Assembly (NCBI GenBank): GCA_944989445.1
Contig: CALYLW010000059.1
Span: forward strand, 868,001-932,000
Direction: 5' to 3'
Length of the DNA: 64,000 bases
Source: Ampullaceana balthica
Lineage: Eukaryota; Mollusca; Gastropoda; Lymnaeidae
The notes beneath the pieces were generated by a model that was given only the letters and a program-made list of their open reading frames with translations, made no database searches and was not told the DNA's origin. A program made the position numbers and the translations under genes. Positions within the stretch are counted from its first letter, which is position 1, and every line of letters begins with the position of its first letter. This document shows, piece by piece, positions 46,433 through 58,600 of this stretch.

Positions 46433-49400
46433 CTGAGGTGTGGAGACGAAAGTGCCGTTAGGGGCGGGATTTTGGTTGAGGAATACATGTCAGTGGAATG
46501 GGAGTTGTTGAATAAAAATTGTCGGTATAGGAGCTATAGTGGTAAGTCAGACACGCCAATAAGATGGGTAGTGCTAAGTCAGACACGTCAATAAGATGGG
46601 CAGTGCTAAGTCAGACACGTCAATAAAATGGGTAGTGCTAAGTCAGGCACGCCATAAAGATGGGAAGTGCTAAGTCAGTTACGTCAATAAGATGGGAAGA
46701 GCAAAGTCAGACACGTCAATAAGATGGGCAGTGCTAAGTCAGGCACGCCAATAAGATGGGAAGTGCTACGTCAGGCACGCCAAAAAGATGGGCAGTGCTA
46801 AGTCAGGCACGCCAATAATATGGGCCGTGCTAAGTAAGGCACGCCAATAAGATGGGCAGTACTATGTCAGGCACGCCAATAAGATGGGCAGTGCTAAGTC
46901 AGGCACGCCAATAAGATGGGCAGTGCTAAGTCAGGCACGCCAATAAGATGGGCAGTGCTAAGTCAGGCACGACAATAAGATGGGAAGTGCTAAGTCAGTT
47001 ACGTCAATAAGATGGGTAGAGCAAAGTCAGACACGTCAATAAGATGGGCAGTGCTAAGTCAGGCACGCCAATAAGATGGGCAGTGCTAAGTCAGGCATGC
47101 CAATAAGATGGGAAGTGCTAATTCAGGCACGCCAATAAGATGGGAAGTGCTAAGTCAGTTACGTCAATAAAATGGGTAGAACAAATTCAGACACGTCAAT
47201 AAGATGGGCAGTGCTAAGTCAGACACGCCAATAAGATGGGAAGTGCTAAGTCAGGCAAGCCAATAAGATGGGAAGTGCTAAGTCAGGCACGCCAATAAGA
47301 TGGGCAGTGCTAAGTCAGTTACGTCAATAAGATGGGTAGTGCTAAGTCAGTTACGCCAATAATATGGGAAGTGCTAAGTCAGGCACGCCAATAAGATGGG
47401 CAGTGCTAATTCAGGCACGCCAATAAGATGGGTAGTGCTAAGTCAGGCACGCCAATAAGATGGGTAGTGTTAAGTCAGGCACGCCAATAAGATGGGTACT
47501 GCTAAGTCAGACACGCCAATAAGATGGGCAGTGCTAAGTCAGACACGCCAATAAGATGGGCAGTGCTAAGTCAGACAAGCCAATAAGAAAGTGGATTGCT
47601 AAGTCAGTCACTTCAATAACATGGGTAGTTCTATATCTAAGTCAGACTTTGAAATTAGGTAGGTAGAGCGAAGTCAGTCAATTTAATAAAATGGTTAGTG
47701 TTAAGCGCAAAATCAGACTTGTCAAATAGATGGGTAGTGCTATTATATATAAGTCAGACATGGAATTTAGGTTGGTAGTGCTAAGTGCTTAATCGAACAT
47801 GTTAATCAGAGGGGTAGTGTTGAGTCAGAATTTAAATAAGATGGGGAAGATGTGTCAATAATGCAAAAATTCATTAATTAAATAATTGTCTTTATTCACT
47901 GATGGTTCATGTTTAACCTAACCCAGGGGTCGGGAAACCACGGCTCGCGAGCCCGATGTGGCACTATTGATGGCTGCATCTGGATCTCAGACAAATGTTC
48001 GAGTATTAAAAAAAAAGTTTATTCAGACTCCTTTGATCAGCATATTAATTGCATTAAAAACAGCATAACAGTATTAATAAAAAGAATTCAAAGACATAAT
48101 TATTGTACTTTTAGTTTTGAAATTTTACAAAATGCACACATTTACTGGAATTTTTAGTTTTAAACATAATGTATGTCTCTCACAGAATTACTTTTCAAAA
48201 TATGTGGTGTCTATGGCTCTCTCAGACAAAAAGTTTCCCGACCCCTGACCTAACCTATGATGTTCATGTTATACCTCTAACCAATGCTGTTCATGTTTAA
48301 CCTAACATATGATGTTCATGTTTAACCTAACCTATGATATTAACCTAACCAATGATATTCATGTTTAACCTACCCTATGAATCACGCCAGCTGTTGTGCA
48401 AAACTTTGTTTCATTGATTTCACCATATACATACACTCCAAAGACGATGTAGTCGTTGTTTAGTGTGTGATATCCAAACGTCACTCTGCAAGAACACCAA
48501 TAAAAAAAAGTCTTTCTGAAACACCTACATTATACTTACTCAGTGTGGCAGGTGATTAAAAATTGTAACAGTAATATTAAAGAATATGTTTTAAATATAT
48601 GTTAGAAACAGGATTATACTCGTATATACATAGGTATTATAATGGTAACTGAATTTTACCCTTAAAAAATTAAACAGAAACATGAAAACATTACCCTGTA
48701 ATGTGTATTCTAATCATCAAAATATAATGCCTCGTTACCTTCTTGTAACCACCACGTAATTTTCAGATGACAAAACTGTTTCTGGTACATCTGGCTTGAA
48801 GTAGTTTCCGTCTAACTTTAGGTATTTTAAATAAACCTGCCACAGAGCAAAATATATGTAGCAATATCGAAACTGTGTGAGCTACCCTTCTTCTGAAGAT
48901 GGCTACTTAACAAAAGACCCATTCAAGAATCGGACCTAATAACTATTTTAAATTTATTCAAATTAACAATTTTATCGCATTTTTGAAAGGATCATATAGT
49001 AAAGGATCATGGCGGCTGGATAGCGAAGTCAATAGTGCGCTCGCCTCACAAGCTGAGGAGCGTGGGGTCAAGCCCACGTTAAAGCCACAATAAAAATGCT
49101 GATGAATGACTATCGCTAAAAGGTCCTCCGCTGACCTGGAGAGGAGATGGGCGCCGCCATGGTCTACCAAGCCCCGAGAAAGTTCTGATAGAAACATTGG
49201 AACCCCCCTACGACAGTGATGGCGAACCACAGACGGCACGCAGAGCCTCATCAGCCGGCACGCAGCTAAAATATTACTTCTTTAACCTGCACTTTATGGT
49301 GGCAATTTGCTATATAAGAGTAGGTTTTAATTGAATTTTGGGCACGCGGTCCCGAAAGGTTCGCCATCACTGCCACGAGGTTATAGGAATACACACATGC

Positions 49401-52400
49401 GCACACACATACACACACACACACAAACATACACAAACACACACACACATACACAAATTGAACAAAAATTTACAAGCTTATTGGTATTTATTAAGAAATT
49501 CCCATACTTAATATCAAAGTACTATTCAGCATCTTCCATTAAATTGCTGGAACGTAGTTATTCTTAACATTTATTTTTTATTATTACCGGTGTTGTCTTT
49601 GGGATAATTGTAACTTTTACACCTTTTCGCCAAAACATTCAAGCCAGAGTGACAAGAATGGGGTTGCATCTTCGGGACATAATTTTAAAATTTTTTAAAA
49701 AAAGATAAATTCCATTAAATTTTCTTAAATGACTTTTTTTTTGTGTCACCCTGAATTTTATTTGTTTCTTTTTATGCAATGCAGACCATTTCGGCAATTT
49801 TTTAAAAAAAAATTTCCGTGAAAGGTTGGTAGCAAAAATCTTACCCTGGCTCCGTTGCAGAGGCGTCACTACGGTTGGTGTCACCCAGCGTGGAAGCTAA
49901 TTGTAGCTAATTTTACGACTTACCCCACAGACCTCCTCCAAGTCTGCCAGTGCCAAATAACAGAAACACACATAATTTTACACTTTGGTGTCATCCCTTG
50001 TGATGGTGTCACCCCTTGTGATGGTGTCACCCCTTGTGATGGTGTCACCCCTTGTGATGGTGTCCCCCCTTGTGATGGTGTCACCCCTTGTGATGGTGTC
50101 ACCCCTTGTGATGGTGTCACCCCTTGTGATGGTGTCCCCCCTTGTGATGGTTTCACCCCTTGTGATGGTGTCACCCCTTGTGATGGTGTCACCCCTTGTG
50201 ATGGTGTCACCCCTTGTGATGGTGCCCCCCCTTGTGATGGTGTCACCCCTTGTGATGGTGTCAACCCTTGTGATGGTGTCACCCCTTGTGATGGTGTCCC
50301 CCCCTTGTGATGGTGTCACCCCTTGTGATGGTGTCACCCCTTGTGATGGTGTCACCCCTTGTGATGGTGTCACCCCTTGTGATGGTGTCCCCCCTTGTGA
50401 TGGTGTCACCCCTTGTTATGGTGTCACCCCTTGTGATGGTGTCCCCCCTTGTGATGGTGTCACCCCTTGTGATGGTGTCACCCCTTGTGATGGTGTCACC
50501 CCTTGTGATGGTGTCACCCCTTGTGATGGTGTCACCCCTTGTGATGGTGTCACCCCTTGTGATGGTGTCCCCCCTTGTGATGGTGTCACCCCTTGTGATG
50601 GTGTCACCCGGTGTGGTCCGCACCACCCGCTCCCCCTTAGTGACGCCTCTGCTCCGCTGATATGCACTGTAACTATGTGTTTGATACTTTCATATGTCAT
50701 ATTAACATTCAAGCTAAAATATTTCATATATTGAGGTGAGACAATTACGTTTGAGCGTGTCATTGACATATTATTCTTTGGTTTGGGGGCGGGGGGGCTG
50801 TTTGTTCGCTTAGAGAAGTGCGCGGGTCTTTTGCGAATTTTATGTCACTATCCAGTCACAAAGAAAGTGGGACAATGCACACCGTTTACTCAAATTTGTT
50901 CTTCGTTGTACCCTAAATCTTGTAAAGGTTATATCCCCTTACTCTGCCTCTAGTAAGTGCTTGCTCCCCCAGACCCCTCTTGCCTATGAACGTTCTGACA
51001 TTTGGTCTGTTACTATACATTTCTGATTGATTTCCTCTTCAGTATTATATTTCAGCTAAGTTTTTATTTTTAAAAAAATATTTTACTTTTTTTCTGAAAA
51101 GGTACTTCATGTCAACAAGTTTTTTGTTTTGTTAAACACCTTTTCATGCTTCCTCCTACCGTATTTGTTAAATTAATACTGCCTGTGTATTTGAAACGTG
51201 AATTCACCTAATTTCTGTTCTCGTCATTTCCTTTTCTCCCCCCCCCCTCTATTTTTTATTTATTTCTTACAACAGGGAAAAAATATTCCTTTAAAATCCC
51301 TTCAAGTCGTTAAGAAATTACTTATCGTCTACTTATAGCTTAAATCATGATTTCCCAAACGAACGTATCGCTGATATACAGCTTCAATAACGACAACACA
51401 AATACAGGTGGTGGGAAAACATTTCAGAGCGAGGACCGCATTAGTAAGACCTGAAACGTCAAAGGGGCCGCACTGAACCAAAATTTAGCCCCAAATCAAG
51501 TACAAACATCCATCTTTAATATGCATATATCGATTTTTCGATATTACGGCAGGCTTCTACGGGCCGCAAAGAACGCCGCAGCGGGTCGTAGTTTGCCGAC
51601 CCCTGAACTATTCTAAGGGGCCGTCCATAAATGACGTCACGCGATTTTGGCCGATTTTTCACCCCCTCTCCCTCGTCACATGTCGTTACGAAAACTTAGA
51701 CTCCCCCCCCCCTTTTTTTTCCAATATGACGTCACAAATCTTTGCCACCCCCCTGCCCCATAAAGGCGTATTGTCTATTTGAAATGAACATGATTCAAAT
51801 CACTTTTTTCAGTTAAGTGTGTATTTATTTTAAGGCAGCACTCTAATATCGTGACACGCGTGAAGCCGTGTAAAACGTCATTAAATAAATTGTAAGCAGT
51901 CAAATATTACAGTGGAGCTTTTACTTAAAGCTGCGTGTTTTGATGTGACGTCACATTTCTTAAACACCCCTCCCCTCGTTACACATAGTCACAAATGTTT
52001 GAACCACCTTTAAAAAAAATTTTTTTAAAATGCGTGACTCGCCGTGACGTCATTTTTGGACGGCCCCCCTAAGAGCTTCAATAATAAAATAATCAACATT
52101 AAAAACACTTTTTAAAAACTAGTCTTATATTAAAAATGCACTAATTTTCTACTTTTTAGTCTACGCATTTTACAGTAAGTTCAAAGCCAGCTTACCTTTT
52201 GACTATAAATCCCTTTTATATGAGACATAACTAAAAGTAGTGATTATGTTTAAACGCGACATTTACAGACTGAAACACAATTATCTCCCCTGGTTTTAAA
52301 ACTGGGCGCAGGGACGGTAGGGGGTGTGAACAGTGACGGTCGGCGTCAACGCGTGAACTAGGCACGTGAAAAAAATATAAACAAATAGTGGGACGGTTCC

Positions 52401-55336
52401 GATTAAACTTACAAAGCAAGTTAATATAAGACTAGTAAATAAAACAAACCCGTAAAAACAAAGTTTTTGACTATAAATCCCTTATATATGAGACATAACT
52501 AACAGTATTGATTATTTTCAAACGCTATAAACAATGACAGACTGACACCAAGTGATGTCCCTTGTCTTTAATAAATGGGGGTGGGACGTGAGGGGGTGTC
52601 GGCACGACGGTCGGCGTCAACTCAAACTCACGTGGAAGTGGAAGAAAAAAACAATAACAAACCGTGAATTTGAATTACATACCTCATATAAGGATAAACT
52701 AAAAATGCATTAATTTAATTACGGTACGTTCGATCGATCTGAAATTTTGATACGATGCATTGTTAGGTTAGACGGGTCCGTGTGCCAAATTTCAGCTCGA
52801 TCGGATCACGGGAAGTGGGTCATTTTTCGACTTTTGTTTTTCCGCCCGCCCGCCCAGCCCATGAGAGATGAGATGACGACAGAGACGGCCGCGAAGTTAA
52901 TATAAGGGATTTAATAAAACAAACCCGTAAAAACAAAGTTTTTGACTATAAATCCCTTATATATGAGACATAACTAACAGTATTGATTATTTTCAAACAT
53001 TTACAGACTGAATCTGTCTTAACTCAACTTTGCTTCATAACCCTAGTGGGGGGAGGGGTGGGGGGGAGGGGGGAGAGGGGAAAAGTCTGGTCACCGATTC
53101 GCTTGACCGAGCTCAGAGTGACACGTAAAATGTAAACAAAAGCGCCCGTCGCTTCGTTGGGTCGCCTCAATGCGTCAGCTCAAAATTTCACGTGGGAAAA
53201 AAACAATAACAAAACCGTGAATTTAAATTACATACCTCATATAAGGATAAACTAAAAATGCATTAATTTAATTACGGTACGTTCGATCGATCTGAAATTT
53301 TGATACGATGCATTGTTAGGTTAGACGGGTCCGTGTGCCAAATTTCAGCTCGATCGGATCACGGGAAGTGGGTCATTTTCGACTTTTGTTTTTCCGCCCG
53401 CCCGCCGAGCCCATGAGATGATGAGATGATGAGACGGCCGCGAAGTTAATATAAGGGATTTAATAAAACAAACCCGTAAAAACAAAGTTTTTGACTATAA
53501 ATCCCTTATATATGAGACATAACTAACAGTATTGATTATTTTCAAACATTTACAGACTGACACCGAGTGATGTCCCTTGTCTTTAATAAATGGGGGTGGG
53601 ATGTGAGGGGGTGTCGGCACGACGGTCGGTCAAACGACGGTCGGCGTCAACTCAAACTCACGTGGAAGTGGAAGAAAAAAACAATAACAAACCGTGAATT
53701 AGAATTACATACCTCATATAAGGATAAACTAAAAATGCATTAATTTAATTACGGTACGTTCGATCGATCTGAAATTTTGATACGATGCATTGTTAGGTGA
53801 GTCGGGTCCGTGTGCCAAATTTCAGCTCGATCGGATCACTGGGAAGTGGGTCATTTTCGACTTTTCTTTTTCCGCCCGCCCAACCCAAGACAGAGATGAT
53901 GAGATGACGACAGAGACGGCCGCGAAGTTAATATAAGGGATTTAAAAAAAACAAACTTAAAAACAAAGTTTTTGACTATAAATCCCTTATATATGAGACA
54001 TAACTAACAGTATTGATTATTTTCAAACATTTACAGACTGAATCTGTCTTAACTCAAGTTTGCATCATAACCCTAGTGGGGGGGAGGGGTGGGTGGGGGG
54101 GGAGGGGTGGGTGGGGGGGAGAGGGGAAAAGTCTGGTCACCGATTCGCTTGACCGAGCTCAGAGTGACACGTAAAATGTAAACAAAAGCGCCCGTCGCTT
54201 CGTTGGGTCGCCTCAATGCGTCAGCTCAAAATTTCACGTGGCAAAAAAACAATAACAAAACGTGAATTTAAATTACATACCTCATATAAGGATAAACTAA
54301 AAATGCATTAATTTAATTAAAGTACGTTCGATCGATCTGAAATTTTGATACGATGCATTGTTAGGTCAGACGGGTCCGTGTGCCAAATTTCAGTTCGATC
54401 GGATCATGGGAAGTGGGTCATTTTTGACTTCTGTTTTTCCGCCCGCCGAGCCCAAGACAGAGAGAGATGATGACAGACAGAGACGGCCGCGAAGTTAATA
54501 TAAGGATTTAAAAACAACACATATTCAGTGATCAGCTACTCACCTCTTCAATAATGACAACAATGTAAACAGCTGAAGTCGTAGACGTGTTCTGGGTGGG
54601 GATGTACGCGCTCGGCACCGCCCAAGAATAGCGAGATCTCCACCAGGGTCGTGACGTCAGTGACGCCATGCAGTCAACGAGTCGTCTGCCTGTCGTATCC
54701 GTGTGGTGCAGAAACTTGAGACCGGTGAAAGGTTGGCTGGCCGTGACGTTGACATTCGGCTCCAAGTGAAACTGGTAGGCGTCTCCTGGTTGGGTCAGGA
54801 GAAACGTCCTGTTGTCCTGTGGCAACTGGTTCAAATAAATTATGTAATGCCCAGGTTTGAAAACAATTCAAGACAATTAAAAATAAATACAAAAACAAAT
54901 AAAACAAACCCGTAAAAACAAAGTTTTTGACTATAAATCCCTTATATATGAGACATAACTAACAGTATTGATTATTTTCAAACATTTACAGACTGACACC
55001 AAGTGATGTCCCTTGTCTTTAATAAATGGGGGTGGGATGCGAGGGGGTGTCGGCACGACGGTCGGCGTCAACACGACGGTCGGCGTCAACTCAAACTCAC
55101 GTGGAACTGGGCAGAAAAAAAACAATAACAAACAGTGAATTTTGAATTACATACCTCATATAAGGATAAACTAAAAATGCTCTAATTTAATTACGGTACG
55201 TTCGATCGATCTGAAATTTTGATACAATGCATTGTTAGGTTAGACGGGTCCGTGTTCCAAATTTCTGTTCGATCGGATCATGGGAAGTGGGTCATTTTTT
55301 ACTTCTGTTTTTACGCCCGCCCGCCCGCCGAGCCCA

Positions 55337-55369
<33 letters not shown>

Positions 55370-55605
55370 CGGCCGCGAAGTTAATATAAGGGATTTAAAA
55401 AACAGAAAAAGGAAAATTCTCCCAATTAATTTTTTAAAGATATATATTTTCAGTTCATGTTTAATTAAAATTAAAAATTTTAAAACCATTGTCATTTTTT
55501 TATTTAAAAAAAGTGTACTCTGTGCCTGATTTTTTTAATAGTGTGTGTATGTGTTTGTGTGTGTGTGTGTGTGTATGAATGGAGGGCGGCATTTTTGACC
55601 GAATG

Positions 55606-55637
<32 letters not shown>

Positions 55638-58600
55638 ATATATTTATATATGGCAACCGTCCGTCCTCATGGGACGATGGCGTGTACTCCTGCTCCTCTG
55701 CCCCTCCTGCCCTTTCTCCTGGCCCTTCTCTCTTCACTCAAAGCTATGAGGGATGCTTCCGCGACATGAATGCCCTCACGCACTTTTGCCCGCCAGGACG
55801 TGCGCTCCTCGGCATTGGTCTCCCACGTTTTATAGTCTATCTGTGCCAATGACATGTCTTGCTTGCAGACGTCCTTGAAGCGCAAGCAGGGGCGACCTCT
55901 TTTTTTCTCTTACTGGTTGCCAGCTCACCGTAAAGCATGGCTCTAGGAATGCGATCCTGTGGACATGACCTAACCACCGCAGGCGCCTCTCACTCAGAAT
56001 TGAGTACATACTCAGCATATGGCTTCTTCTGAGTACTTCGACATTGGTGATCTTATATATATATAATTCACCAAAGCGAGTATGTGCAAATAAGCATGAC
56101 GAATGACCCTCGCTAGGGTCGACCAATCAGTTTATTGTTTGGCCAGCGGAGGTGGTGGAGAGAGGGGCAACAATGGTTCTTGCGTTCACGTGCGTTGTTC
56201 CTTCACAAAACAACATGTTATTCGTAGTGTAGTGGTTGTCGCGTCCGCCTTACACGCGGAAGGTCCTGGGTTCAAGCCCCAGCGAAAACATCATTTTTTA
56301 ATTTTTTAAAAATGTGTGTTTGTGCTAGTTATTTCCCCCCTTTTTTGTGAACATGGCTGACCCTCACTAGGGTCGGCCAATCACAGTTTATGGTTGGCAA
56401 GCTAGGGTGGTGAAGGGTGGCGGGCAGGTAGATAACCGCAGTGCGAATGTCTCGAGACCAACAATGCGTCGGTGGTTCCTCCACACCGAATTTCCCTAAC
56501 CCTAACCAGGGCCGTCTTAACGCATAGGCCCGTTGGGCATTTGCCCGGGGGCCCACAATCATAGGGGCCCCATGGGAATATGTTTATATATATTATGTAT
56601 ATTTATTTTTTTATTATTCCTGCGGGGGAGGGGCCAACCACTATTTCTTTGCCCGGGGGCCCAAAATGGTGTAAAAACGGCTCTGACCCTAACCATTTAT
56701 ATATTTGAAAAGTCTGTCATGTGTGTTCGAGCTTGCACTAGCAACTACTCCTGAACCATACCAGATAGAGGGTTCTGGTCTTTTGCAAATATGTTTAAGA
56801 GTTCCCAAGGATGTGCACGGGCCAAAAAATAATACCGAAAAGGTTTAATATTTCCTTGAAATATTTTTTTAACGAAAAAATATTAGTATTTTGTAAATTT
56901 CTCGCCAACCATAACATCTATCGGGTTGAAACAAATGCCAAACGATAGCTAATAATATGTAGAACAATGTTGGAGAAGAAATGTTTGAAAAATCTCTTTT
57001 CGTTCAACTCCAGTAATTTTAGCAGAAATTTGTAGATAGCAATTGTTTTGTTTACTTTCAGAATTATTGATTTGAAAGTACTTTTAATGTAATCTAGAAT
57101 TATTTCCCTTGAATAAAAAAAATGTAAAAAATTCTTTGTTGGAAATTGCACTTAAATACTCATACGAGTTGTTATTACTTGTTTTTTAATTTTTTAATTT
57201 TCGATAAAAAAAACTGATTTCCAAAGAAAGTTACTTGGAATTAAAGTGAAGCACGTAATATAATTTGTCTCCATAATCTAATTGTAAAAAATTGTTTATT
57301 TCAAGAGATATTATGACATAGGAAATTGCCAGACACCCTCAGTGCTACGCCCCCGTTTGACGATTTTGTTTTAAATTTTACATGTACAGTTTGTTTTTTT
57401 AGTACCTGAAACTGTACTTGATTAGATCCAGAAACAACGGTATAGACATCTGGGATTGAGGTGGGAACAAATGATCCAGTCTGTGTGGACTGAAAGCATA
57501 CATGATTAAATAAAGATTGTTAAGTAGATAGCTGGAGGCGACTGTACTGTACTATTTTTAGTTCAAAATCTTTACACTTAATCAGTAATCTTTTTACATC
57601 AATACAGTTGCTAGGGGCTGTTCATAAATGACGTCACAGGATTTGGGCCAATTTTTCACCCCTTCCCCCCTCGTCACACGTCGTCACAAAATGTTAGACC
57701 CCCTTCCAATATGACGTCACAAAGCTTTGCGCCCCCCCCCCTTTTAAAAGCAATTTTTCTATTTGAAAATTAGCATGTTTCAAATTAATTTTTTTTGTCA
57801 TTCAAGTATGTATTTAGTGTAAGGCTGCACTCTAATATCGTAACACGCGTGAAGCCCATGTACAACGCTATTAAATAAATTGTAAACAATCAGATATTTT
57901 AAGTGCAATTTTCGTTTAAAGTTGCGCGTTTTGATGTGACGTCACATTTCTTAAACACCCCCTCTCCCCCTCGTAACTCTTCGTCACAAGTGGTCGACCC
58001 CCTCCTCCTCATAGGTGCGAGACGTCATTTATGGACGGCCCCTTACTTCATCTGTTTATGTTATTTTACGTTTATACAATAGTGTACACCTGTTACTACA
58101 TCGGTACTCAGTTAAAAAGAAAATCAAACGTACACACACAATAAGGGAGGAAAAAAAAGAACATTTCTTAAAAAGACATGTGTTTAAAAAAAAAGGATTG
58201 AATATTTAGAAAGATCTGCAAAGGGTCCGCCCATAAAGTACGTCACGCTTCAGAAGGGGGGGAGGAGGGGGTGTAAAAGGTGTGACAGTTTGTGACAGGG
58301 GGAGGGGGGTCCGGCCATGTGTTACGTCACGGTGTTTTATATTAAATTTTAATTATTTTCTTAATAAAAAACAACATTTCTGTTGGAAAGTGTGACGTAC
58401 TTTAGGGGGGGGGGTTCCGAGATTTGTGACAGGGGGGGAGAGGTGGGAGTTAAAAATTGTCAAAAATAGCGTGACGTACTTTATGGACGGCCCCCAAAAG
58501 AGATTTTTTTTTAATGGACGAACATTAAATCATAAAAAGGTTTCGTTAACATTCATGAGTATCTCTTCTTTTTATTTTCAATTTATTGGTCATCCTCATT

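Noticed and set aside
49978..50734. Long repetitive ORFs on both strands (up to 249 codons of VMVSPL or CDGVTP repeats)
   Set aside because: They are a by-product of an 18-bp (multiple of three) minisatellite with no stop in several frames; no gene signals around them.
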